From an uncultured Planctomycetaceae bacterium (GTDB taxonomy: Bacteria; Planctomycetota; Planctomycetia; Pirellulales; Pirellulaceae), in the NCBI GenBank assembly GCA_903927685.1, contig CAIYOB010000992.1, forward strand, positions 1-6,728: a stretch of 6,728 nucleotides of DNA, written 5' to 3'. The notes under the pieces are model-generated. The model saw only the letters and a program-made list of their open reading frames with translations. It searched no databases and had not been told where the DNA came from. Position 1 is the stretch's first letter; every line of letters begins with the position of its first letter. Both the position numbers and the translations under genes were made by a program. Shown piece after piece: positions 1 through 6,287 of the stretch.

Positions 1-1059
1 CGTGTAGAAGTCGAGCCAGCCGTCACGGTCAAAGTCGCCGCAGTCCACGGCCATGTTCGCCAGGACTTCGCCTTCGGAGTCGAAGGCCATGCCGGTGACG
101 CCGGCCACTTCCTCGAACTGTCCTTGGCCATCGTTTTGAAAAGCGAAATTCTCTTGGACGTCGTTGCAGATGAACACGTCTGTGTCCCCGTCGCGATCCC
201 AGTCGCTGCAGACCATTCCCATGCTGCGCCCGGCATGCGCCGCCACGCCGGACGCCTGGCTGACGTCGGCGAATGTTCCTTCGCCCTCGTTGCGATACAG
301 CGTGTCGGGCACGGGCGCGTACTCCGTCGGCGACGGATACATCGGTACGCCGCGGGACGTGTGCGTCACGTGGCTGCCGAGGTCCAGGTCGATATAGTTG
401 CCCACGTACAGATCCAGGTCGCCGTCGCCCTCGATATCCAGAAAGCAGGCCCCGGCGCCGACCAGCGGCCCACGCCCCACTCCAGCCGACGCGGTGACGT
501 CCGAAAACGTCCCGTCGCCGTTGTTCCGGTACAGGAAATTCGGGCCGAAATTGTTGAGGTACAAGTCCGGGTCGCCGTCGTTGTCAAAGTCGCCGACCGT
601 AACTCCCAGCCCGTAGGCGTGGCAGACCAGGCCCGCCTGGTCGGTGACTTCCTGGAATCGCCACCCGCCCAGGTTCCGGTACAGCGCGTGCCGCGGCGGC
701 TGCGGGGCGGTCATCCCCGGCAGCGGTGCCCCGTTGGGGAAATAGATGTCGAGCAGCCCGTCGCCGTCATAGTCGAAGGTCGCCAGCCCCGTCGACATCG
801 CCTCGACGATATAGTGCCTGCCGCAGGAGCCATCGGTGTGCAGGAAGGTGATTCCCGTGTCCCGGCTGACGTCATGCAATTGGATCGTACTGGGGTCGGC
901 AGGCGGGACGATCGTCGCTGCCGGTCCAAGCGGGGCGGCCGCCGGTTCGGACGCCGCCTGCCGGTCGGGCCGCAGGGACAAGAACGCCGCCGCCCCGGCG
1001 GCCGCCAGGACCACGCCGGCCAAAAGCCAGGCCACGCGCTGGGATAGAAAGCTGCTCAT
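1..1059 (-). CDS. CRTAC1-type FG-GAP/VCBS repeat protein, second paralogue (3' end outside window)
   Basis: The frame is open from an ATG at 1059 to the left edge, 353 codons without a stop, so the C-terminus is missing. Residues 9-27 are a hydrophobic anchor or signal without a lipobox Cys, followed by an Ala/Pro-rich linker to about residue 57. Five calcium-loop motifs of the DxDxDG type are visible: DYDGDG (96), DFDNDG (157), DIEGDG (208), DWDRDG (287) and DFDRDG (342). Each is followed by D-[LIVF]-[YF], and NNGDGTF-type turns lie between them, as in FG-GAP propellers. It aligns almost without gaps to the upstream 613-residue paralogue, in which two more motifs and an ASPIC/UnbV domain follow; the same is expected here beyond the edge. 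The third motif has Glu where Asp is usual. The protein is probably exported and membrane-tethered, binding calcium and perhaps partner proteins; no enzymatic role is visible. No good Shine-Dalgarno sequence precedes the ATG. The family call is firm, the function unknown. Confidence 0.93.
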   Translation of the reverse strand, partial: MSSFLSQRVAWLLAGVVLAAAGAAAFLSLRPDRQAASEPAAAPLGPAATIVPPADPSTIQLHDVSRDTGITFLHTDGSCGRHYIVEAMSTGLATFDYDGDGLLDIYFPNGAPLPGMTAPQPPRHALYRNLGGWRFQEVTDQAGLVCHAYGLGVTVGDFDNDGDPDLYLNNFGPNFLYRNNGDGTFSDVTASAGVGRGPLVGAGACFLDIEGDGDLDLYVGNYIDLDLGSHVTHTSRGVPMYPSPTEYAPVPDTLYRNEGEGTFADVSQASGVAAHAGRSMGMVCSDWDRDGDTDVFICNDVQENFAFQNDGQGQFEEVAGVTGMAFDSEGEVLANMAVDCGDFDRDGWLDFYT

Positions 1060-1074
1060 GCCGACCCGGGGTTC

Positions 1075-1189
1075 GAAATCGAAATCGGAAATTTGAAATC
1101 TAAAACCTGAGACATGGAATCTGCCTGAAATCCGAAATTTGAATTCTAAGAACGGAAATCTATTATCTACGACGTGAGATTTGAAACGA
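1075..1189. repeat. Degenerate 7-bp repeat (GAAATYT) in an AT-rich intergenic gap
   Basis: The 147-bp gap between the two CRTAC1-type genes is far richer in A and T than the genes around it. It holds repeated variants of GAAATCT/GAAATTT on the plus strand, starting at 1075, 1081, 1088, 1095, 1127, 1134, 1141 (GAATTCT), 1155 and 1176 (GAGATTT). Most starts are 7 bp or a multiple of 7 apart (1081-1088-1095 and 1127-1134-1141-1155-1176), in two blocks of different phase. It has no coding capacity and no terminator hairpin. Similar GAAATC/AAATTTC-rich spacers occur in other planctomycete genomes as far as I recall. The role is unknown: it could be a decayed simple repeat, a transcription spacer or a protein-binding array. 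Confidence 0.7.
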
Positions 1190-1206
1190 GTTCGCATCCC
1201 ACGTCA

Positions 1207-3048
1207 CTAACGTTCGAGACCTCCATTCTCAACGCCCCTCCCGCTTGTGGGAGGAGCGGACGCGGCCGGGGACGGCTGCCCGCGGCCTTCGATCAGGTTT
1301 GCCAACCGGTCCACTGGCACACCGGAAAACACCTCCGTACGGCCGCCGATCCAGTGGACTTCGACGCGGTCGACGCGGTCTTGACGCCCCAAGCCGAAAT
1401 GCAGCCGCGAACCGAAATGGCCCTGGTAGCCCCGGCCGGCGTGGACCTCGTCGACCAGCGTCAAGTCGCCCGCGGTGACTTGGACCCGCGCTCCCACGCC
1501 GTCCCGACCGGTCTGCACGCCGCGCAGCTGCACTTGCAGCCAGTGGTGGGAACCGCCCGATTCCCGGTCCATGTTCCTCAGCACCGTCGGCCGATCGCGG
1601 GAATTCAAGATCACGGCGTCGACGTCGCCGTCGTTGTCCAGATCGTCAAAGGCCGCCCCGCGACTGCTGGACACCGCCAGCAGGCCGTCTCCACATTGGT
1701 CCGTGACGTTGACAAAGGTCCCCCGGCCCGTATTTCGCAGCAGCACGTTTCGCGCGGCATAGGTCGTGGGCGGATCCCAGCGGTCGATGGTGTCCTGCAG
1801 GTGCCCCAGGGCCACGAACAGGTCCCGGTGACTGTCGTTGTCGAAATCGACGAAGCCGCAGCCCCACTTCACATTCTGGGCCGTGCCGTCGCCCGCTCCG
1901 CTGCGCGTCGTGACGTCCTCCAGGATCCCGGTCCCCAGGTTGTGGAACAGGACGGGCATTTCCCGCTGGTACGATGTCTGGTAAAAGTCCAGCCAGCCGT
2001 CGTTGTCGTAGTCGCCGCAATCGACCCCCATGCTGCCCAGCGGCACCCCCTCGGCGTTATACTTGAACCCGTTCGCCAAGCCGACCTCCTCGAAGCGGCC
2101 CGTGCCGTCGTTCTCGAAGCAAAAGTTCTGGTACACGTCATTCAGCACAAAGATATCGGTGTCGCCGTCCCGGTCATAGTCCGCGCACACCAAACCCATC
2201 CCCTTGCCCGGATGGCGGCCGATCCCCGATTCACCATTCACGTCGGCAAACGTGCCGTCGCCGTTGTTTCGGTACAGGGTGAGCTTCTCGGGCGGGTAAG
2301 CCCGGGGACCGACGTATTCCGGGAATCCGTGCCGGGTCAGGACCATGTTCTGAGCGACGTCGAACTGCACGTAGTTGGCCACGAATAAGTCCAAGTCGCC
2401 ATCGCGGTCGGCATCCAGGAAGCCGACTCCTGCGCCCAGCCGCCGGTCGTCGCCCACACCGGCCTGGTCCGTGACCGCACTGAATGTCCCATCCCCGTTG
2501 TTGTGGTACAGGACCTTCGGCCCGAAATTGCTCACGTACAGGTCCGCGAAGCCGTCCTGGTCATAGTCCCCCGCGACGGCGCCCATGCCGAATCCGTGGC
2601 ATACGACGTTCGCCAGCTCCGAGACGTCCTGGAACTGCCAATCTCCCCGGTTGCGGTACAGCGCATGCCGCGGGGGCGGGTCCGTCGGTGCGCCCGGCAG
2701 CGGCGCTCCGTTGGGCAAGTAGATATCGATCCAGCCGTCGGCGTCAAAATCGAACGTGGCGACGCCGGCGGTCACGGTCTCGGCGATGTAGTACTTGCCG
2801 CTCGAGCCGTCGGTGTGGCAGAACGCGATCCCGGTTTCCGCGGTGACATCGCGAAGCTGGATCGGGCAGGGCGGAGATTTCGCGGCGGGGCGGGCCGGGG
2901 GCGGGGCGGCCTGCGAACTCGACGGAGCGACCTCGTCCGGCCCGCTCGCCAAGCGGGCGCCGTCTCGCGAGACAATCAGGTAGCCGGTGCCGGCCAACAC
3001 GGCGCTGGCGAGAACGACAACCGGGATGAACCATACGCGGTGGACCAA
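1207..3048 (-). CDS. CRTAC1 family protein: seven FG-GAP/VCBS motifs plus ASPIC/UnbV domain, membrane-anchored
   Basis: The protein has 613 residues. Residues 5-26 are a hydrophobic anchor or signal with no lipobox, and residues 27-60 a Ser/Ala/Pro-rich linker. Seven calcium-loop motifs follow: DFDADG (100), DYDQDG (161), DADRDG (212), DYDRDG (290), DYDNDG (346), DFDNDS (401, Ser for Gly) and DLDNDG (469), fitting one seven-bladed beta-propeller. NNGDGTF turns occur near 183 and 261. Residues about 513-585 match the ASPIC/UnbV domain (RDGVGARV, LHFGLG, VDRVEVHW, GGR). A Pro/Ser/Gly-rich tail ends the protein. The family includes bacterial homologues of human CRTAC1; its bacterial role is not established and no catalytic site is visible. 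The start is TTG at 3048: an in-frame TGA at 3054-3052 bars extension, GGAG lies 8 bases upstream, and the anchor begins at once. It starts 34 bp after the second TPR gene, so cotranscription is likely. Its paralogue follows downstream. Confidence 0.95.
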   Translation of the reverse strand: MVHRVWFIPVVVLASAVLAGTGYLIVSRDGARLASGPDEVAPSSSQAAPPPARPAAKSPPCPIQLRDVTAETGIAFCHTDGSSGKYYIAETVTAGVATFDFDADGWIDIYLPNGAPLPGAPTDPPPRHALYRNRGDWQFQDVSELANVVCHGFGMGAVAGDYDQDGFADLYVSNFGPKVLYHNNGDGTFSAVTDQAGVGDDRRLGAGVGFLDADRDGDLDLFVANYVQFDVAQNMVLTRHGFPEYVGPRAYPPEKLTLYRNNGDGTFADVNGESGIGRHPGKGMGLVCADYDRDGDTDIFVLNDVYQNFCFENDGTGRFEEVGLANGFKYNAEGVPLGSMGVDCGDYDNDGWLDFYQTSYQREMPVLFHNLGTGILEDVTTRSGAGDGTAQNVKWGCGFVDFDNDSHRDLFVALGHLQDTIDRWDPPTTYAARNVLLRNTGRGTFVNVTDQCGDGLLAVSSSRGAAFDDLDNDGDVDAVILNSRDRPTVLRNMDRESGGSHHWLQVQLRGVQTGRDGVGARVQVTAGDLTLVDEVHAGRGYQGHFGSRLHFGLGRQDRVDRVEVHWIGGRTEVFSGVPVDRLANLIEGRGQPSPAASAPPTSGRGVENGGLER

Positions 3049-3056
3049 AGCTCATT

Positions 3057-3060
3057 CTCC
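3057..3060 (-). promoter_or_regulatory. Shine-Dalgarno sequence supporting the TTG start
   Basis: On the minus strand GGAG (3060-3057) precedes the TTG at 3048-3046 by 8 bases. An ATG at 3055-3053 lies too close to this site and opens a different frame that lacks the hydrophobic N-terminus. The site therefore favours TTG initiation of the 613-residue propeller gene. Confidence 0.6.
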
Positions 3061-3082
3061 AAATCGTCGCCGCGCGGCTTCT

Positions 3083-4390
3083 TTAGCGTCCCATCGCAGA
3101 CGCGGGCGGATCGGCCTTCGGTTCCTGTGGTGCCGGCGGATCGCCCGCCAAGTGCCGCAACGTCTTCACGTGGTGGGGATCGATGGCCAAGGCGGCTCGG
3201 AACCAGACCCGCGCCAGATCCGGACGTCCGAACTGGCGGGCCAGCTCTCCCAACCGGCAGCGGACCTCGGCGTTGGCGGGCTCGGCGGCGGCCGTTTCGT
3301 GCAGCTTGGAGAACTCCTCCCGGACCTGCTTGATCTCCGCCGCCGCCCGGGTCTGCAGATCGGCCTGTTCGTTGTGTCCCGCCCGGCGGTGCGCCTGGGC
3401 CAGCTTGAAGCGGGCCACGTAATCGTTCGGCTGGGCGGTGACCGCTCGAGAAAACGCCTCGATCGCCGCCGGCAACTGCCCCTGGTCGGAGGCAATCGTG
3501 CCTTGCAGCAACAGCCCCGCCAGGTGCGCCGGTTCCTGACGGAGCGCCTGGTCCAGCACCTTCCGCGCCTCGTCCACTCGCCCGAGACCGTACAGGCACT
3601 CGGCTTCCCGCACGCCGCGCTCCGGGCCGGGGCTGCAGCCCGTCAAGGTTTCCAGGGCCGAAGCGAACTGCCGCAACTTGATTTCGCAATCGGCCAACTC
3701 CGTCAGGATCTGAACCTGGTCGGGCTGGCGGGCGTCGCGGCGCAGCGATTCGCGGTAGTTCTCGACGGCCAGCGAGTAGTTCTCAAAGTCCTTGCAGATC
3801 AGGCCCATCAGTCGGTGCGGACGGGGATCCCGCGGGTCGAGTTCGGCCACGCGGGTCAATTGGGCAATCGCGTCATCGGTCAGCCCGAGATCGTAGTACG
3901 TCGACGCCAGCCAGCGGAGGGCCGGCAACGAACGGGGGTCCAATTGAATCGCCTGGACCAACAGCCCCATGGCGTCCTTCAGGTGGCCAGCCCGGTAAGC
4001 CGCCTGTCCGGACAGCGTCAACGTGTCCAGTCGCAATTCCGGGTGCTTGACGGAGTACCCGAACTCGTCCAGCGCGGGATAGTACTGGCCCTTGTCCAGC
4101 AGCAAGGCGCCGCGCAGCAGGTGCCGCTGCGGCTCAAACGCGTCCAATCCTTCGAGCCGAGCCAACTCCCGCTCGACTTCGTCGAAACGGCCGGCGGCCA
4201 GCGCCGCCCGAGCGCGGGCGTAGGCCCGCTCGCCCCGGTGGCGGTACCAGGAGACGCCGCCGGCCACGGCGGCCAGCAGGGCGACGGCAGCCAGCAGCAT
4301 GGCGGCACGGCGCAGCCTGGCCGGTCGACGTGGTACGTCGAGCGCGACTGCCGGTGTTGGTTCCGTGGCCGGGCCTTGTTCAGGTTCCAT
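3083..4390 (-). CDS. Membrane-anchored tetratricopeptide repeat protein (second of two)
   Basis: The protein has 435 residues. A basic stretch (RRPARLRR, 21-28) precedes a hydrophobic segment at 29-47, then a basic YRHRGER, so this is probably a single-pass anchor. The rest is about ten TPR or TPR-like helical pairs (roughly 55-85, 87-118, 121-152, 153-186, 187-220, 224-255, 258-288, 289-322, 323-350 and 373-406). They show the spaced A/G/Y and closing Pro pattern, for example LDPRS, LDPRD and IDPHH. Residues about 335-372 form a charged helical linker that ends in AEPANAEVRCRLGEL, also matched in the other TPR protein. The tail from 415 is Pro/Ala-rich and probably disordered. TPRs bind partner proteins or peptides; no enzyme domain is present. 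The ATG at 4390 overlaps the preceding gene by 11 bp, a sign of translational coupling. An in-frame start at 4429 is possible but gives a longer overlap. The likely partners are the other TPR protein and the propeller proteins. Confidence 0.92.
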   Translation of the reverse strand: MEPEQGPATEPTPAVALDVPRRPARLRRAAMLLAAVALLAAVAGGVSWYRHRGERAYARARAALAAGRFDEVERELARLEGLDAFEPQRHLLRGALLLDKGQYYPALDEFGYSVKHPELRLDTLTLSGQAAYRAGHLKDAMGLLVQAIQLDPRSLPALRWLASTYYDLGLTDDAIAQLTRVAELDPRDPRPHRLMGLICKDFENYSLAVENYRESLRRDARQPDQVQILTELADCEIKLRQFASALETLTGCSPGPERGVREAECLYGLGRVDEARKVLDQALRQEPAHLAGLLLQGTIASDQGQLPAAIEAFSRAVTAQPNDYVARFKLAQAHRRAGHNEQADLQTRAAAEIKQVREEFSKLHETAAAEPANAEVRCRLGELARQFGRPDLARVWFRAALAIDPHHVKTLRHLAGDPPAPQEPKADPPASAMGR

Positions 4391-5720
4391 GATTCTGTTC
4401 CGGGGGAGCGGCGGCCGCTGGCCCAGCACCCTGGGCGGCCAGCAGGCGATGCCGTCCGGCCTGGGTTTGGTCGCCGCTTTCCGCGTAGTACTCGGCCAAC
4501 AGCTCGTGCGTCCGGCGGTGACGCGGATCGCATTTCAGCGCCGTCAGCAGCCAGTCGGCGCCCTCTTTCTTCAGGCCGGCGTCCATCATGATCGCTCCGG
4601 CCTCGCAGCGCAGATCGGCGTTGGCCGGCTCGGTCGTCAGGCGGCGGGTAATCTCGGTCATGCGATCGTATTGCGTGCGGAGCTGCTGCATCCGGCTGTT
4701 GTGGTACTGGGCCTCGTCGCGTTTTCCCAGCCGGGCCAGCGTGGTGCCCAGCGCGTGATGGATCTGGGCGTCGCCCGGCAGGATCGCGGCGGCCCGAGTC
4801 AGTGGCTCCAATGCCTCGTCGGCGTGGCCTTCGTCCAACAGGACCCGCCCGTACTCGCGGAGCGCCATGCCGCGCTGCTGGGCCGTCAGCGTCAGCGGTA
4901 GCGCCCGCTCCAGGTGCCGGCGTGCCTCGGCCAGGTTGCCCTGCAGCCGGGCGCCTTGCGCCACGCCCAACAGCGCTTCGACGTCGTCCGGCGCAGCGGC
5001 CAGCAGGGTCTGGAACTCCAGCCGCGCCTCGTCGTATCGCCGGCGGATCATCAGCGCGTGGCCCAGTCGGAGCCGGGCCTCGCGGTGCTCGGGCAGCACA
5101 GCCAACGCGGCCCGGTAGTCCTGGCAAGCCAAGTCGTAGTCGCCCAGTTGCTCGTGGATGCTGGCCCGCATGACCCGCGCCGCCGGGGCGTTCGGCCGCC
5201 ATTGCAGCCAGATATCCAGGCACATCCAGGCGTCCTGCAATTGGTACGAGCTCAGCGAGCCTTTGGCAAACGCCTCGTAGATTTCTTCCGTCGCCTCGTC
5301 GCTGGCCCCGGCTTGGACGGCGGCGAACAGCTGTTGCTTGACATCCGCCAGATCGCCGCGCTGGGCGGTCGCCAGCCATTGCTGCCGCGCGATGTCTTCG
5401 GGGTTCCAACCCAATTCGGCCGCCCGCTGCAAGTGGACCGTGAACTTGTCCAGCCGTCCGCTGCGGCGATTGGCCACCGCCAGCAGATACTGGACTTCGG
5501 CGCGATCCGGCTGCACGCGCTGGGCCGCTTCGGCCGCGTGCACGGCCGCTTCCAAGTTCCCCGCGGCCAGCGCGCGGTACGCGGCGGTCAGGTGCGTGGT
5601 CGCGCGGAGCGAGGGCCAAGCCGCCGCCGCGCCGGCTGCGACCAGCGCGAGCAATCCGCCCCAGACGAGCAACCGCCGCCGGGTGAATCGTGGTTCGGAC
5701 AAGCGGAGCGTCTGAGACAT
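4380..5720 (-). CDS. Membrane-anchored tetratricopeptide repeat protein (first of two)
   Basis: The protein has 446 residues. Residues 11-16 (RFTRRR) precede a hydrophobic segment at 17-36; TRRRLLV loosely resembles a twin-arginine motif. TPR-type pairs lie at about 43-76 and 77-110. A less regular helical part (111-176) follows, then TPRs at 178-211, 212-245, 246-279, 284-316, 317-345, 365-400 and 401-430, with typical phrases such as GDYDLACQDYRAALAVLP. The segment TEPANADLRCEAGAI (363-377), after a charged linker, matches the same place in the downstream TPR protein, so the two look paralogous in their C-terminal halves. The tail is Ala/Pro-rich. It is inferred to be a protein-binding scaffold anchored in the inner membrane; the substrate is unknown. 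The ATG at 5720 was chosen because the only longer start nearby, a TTG at 5747, lies in the loop of the terminator hairpin. No strong Shine-Dalgarno sequence is visible. This is the first gene of the TPR-propeller unit. Confidence 0.92.
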   Translation of the reverse strand: MSQTLRLSEPRFTRRRLLVWGGLLALVAAGAAAAWPSLRATTHLTAAYRALAAGNLEAAVHAAEAAQRVQPDRAEVQYLLAVANRRSGRLDKFTVHLQRAAELGWNPEDIARQQWLATAQRGDLADVKQQLFAAVQAGASDEATEEIYEAFAKGSLSSYQLQDAWMCLDIWLQWRPNAPAARVMRASIHEQLGDYDLACQDYRAALAVLPEHREARLRLGHALMIRRRYDEARLEFQTLLAAAPDDVEALLGVAQGARLQGNLAEARRHLERALPLTLTAQQRGMALREYGRVLLDEGHADEALEPLTRAAAILPGDAQIHHALGTTLARLGKRDEAQYHNSRMQQLRTQYDRMTEITRRLTTEPANADLRCEAGAIMMDAGLKKEGADWLLTALKCDPRHRRTHELLAEYYAESGDQTQAGRHRLLAAQGAGPAAAAPPEQNHGT

Positions 5721-5730
5721 GGAACTCAAG

Positions 5731-5759
5731 AAAAAATCCGCGGCCAAGGGCCGCGGATT
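5731..5759 (-). terminator. Intrinsic terminator after the lipoprotein gene
   Basis: On the minus strand an 11-bp perfect stem (5759-5749 paired with 5745-5735, core CCGCGGCC) closes a 3-base loop. It runs straight into six T residues (5736-5731), two of which also pair in the stem. It begins 19 bp after the lipoprotein stop codon. It should end DUF1559-lipoprotein transcripts before the TPR genes. Its T-run ends only 10 bases before the ATG of the first TPR gene. Confidence 0.88.
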
Positions 5760-5778
5760 CAGGATGCAGGTGGTCGCC

Positions 5779-6234
5779 TTACTCGGTCAGGTCAAACGTG
5801 TAGACGTTTTGCGAGGCATCCTTCGAGACCGTGGCGGTCAAGCCGCTGGTCTGGGGCGCCGCGTATTTCGTCGGCAGTTCGTTCGCCTGTTTGGGCATCG
5901 ACCTGCCCTGCATCATCTTGGCCATGTCCTCCGGCTTGGGATTGGCGGGAGCCCCAGCCATGTTCGACATCTTGGCAATTCCCACCTTGTACTCGCCAGG
6001 TTGCGCGCCGGGGCGGCCGAATGTGACCAGCGAGAACTCGCCCTGGTCATTGGTCGTGGCGACCGACATCGCGCCCTCGGAACCCTGAAACGTGAGGTTC
6101 GCACCGGCCACCGGGGCCCCTTTGTGCGTGACCTTTCCTTTGGCCTCGTACAATTCCGGGCCGCCGCCGCCACATCCCAGCAGACCCACCGCCACCAGGC
6201 TCATCGCCGCCAGACTGAACAATTGACGCAACAC
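5779..6234 (-). CDS. Small lipoprotein with carboxypeptidase-regulatory-like domain
   Basis: The protein has 151 residues. A short signal peptide ends in the lipobox LLGC with Cys21, followed by four Gly residues, so it is probably lipid-modified and exported. Residues about 28-88 (GKVTHKGAPVAGANLTF, then TNDQGEFSLVT and GEYKVGI) show the prealbumin-like beta-sandwich pattern of carboxypeptidase regulatory-like domains, which are very common in small planctomycete lipoproteins. Residues 89-113 are Met-rich (six Met in 25). The C-terminal part (LPTKYAAPQTSGLTATV, then FDLTE) is the usual closing strand region of these proteins. The GTG at 6234 is preceded by AAGGAGG with a 9-base spacer; reading further upstream in frame would overlap the DUF1559 gene. 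The stop is 19 bp before the terminator. It lies 53 bp after a DUF1559 gene, a frequent pairing in Planctomycetes. The function is unknown; a cell-envelope structural or binding role is likely. No enzyme residues are seen. Confidence 0.93.
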   Translation of the reverse strand: MLRQLFSLAAMSLVAVGLLGCGGGGPELYEAKGKVTHKGAPVAGANLTFQGSEGAMSVATTNDQGEFSLVTFGRPGAQPGEYKVGIAKMSNMAGAPANPKPEDMAKMMQGRSMPKQANELPTKYAAPQTSGLTATVSKDASQNVYTFDLTE

Positions 6235-6243
6235 GTCTCCAAT

Positions 6244-6250
6244 CCTCCTT
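6244..6250 (-). promoter_or_regulatory. Strong Shine-Dalgarno sequence fixing the GTG start of the lipoprotein
   Basis: AAGGAGG (6250-6244, minus strand) stands 9 bases before the GTG at 6234. It is the best ribosome-binding site in the window. It supports a start just before the signal peptide instead of an upstream in-frame start inside the DUF1559 gene. Confidence 0.85.
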
Positions 6251-6287
6251 CTACCCAAGGCGTTTCCTCGGACCGGTTGGCACAGCA

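Noticed and set aside
1162..1190. Possible promoter with GATAAT (1167-1162, minus strand) before the left propeller gene
   Set aside because: The matching -35 position reads CTCGTT, a poor fit, and the A/T pattern is explained by the heptamer repeats. The leader would also be about 100 bases long.
1174..2388. Plus-strand open frame of 404 codons opposite the complete propeller gene
   Set aside because: It mirrors the repeated calcium-motif codons of the minus-strand gene and shows no domain of its own. The same applies to the plus-strand frames at 124-1047 and 4914-6026.
1..3048. Repeated GTCGCCGTCG-like stretches that look like a DNA repeat array
   Set aside because: They are codons for the Asp/Gly calcium motifs of the propeller blades, repeating at protein level with irregular spacing, and are not a CRISPR or mobile repeat.
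3069..3078. 10-bp perfect palindrome GCCGCGCGGC between the second TPR gene and the propeller gene
   Set aside because: It has no loop and no T-run, so it is not a terminator. Such palindromes are common by chance at this GC content.
2987..4591. Long plus-strand open frame of 534 codons opposite the TPR genes
   Set aside because: Antisense shadow in GC-rich DNA. Its translation is rich in Arg, Pro and Gln with no recognisable domain, and the minus strand here encodes clear TPR repeats.
4018..5619. Minus-strand open frame of 533 codons in another frame over the TPR genes
   Set aside because: The translation is Arg/Pro/Gly-rich low complexity; the overlapping frames carry the real TPR pattern.
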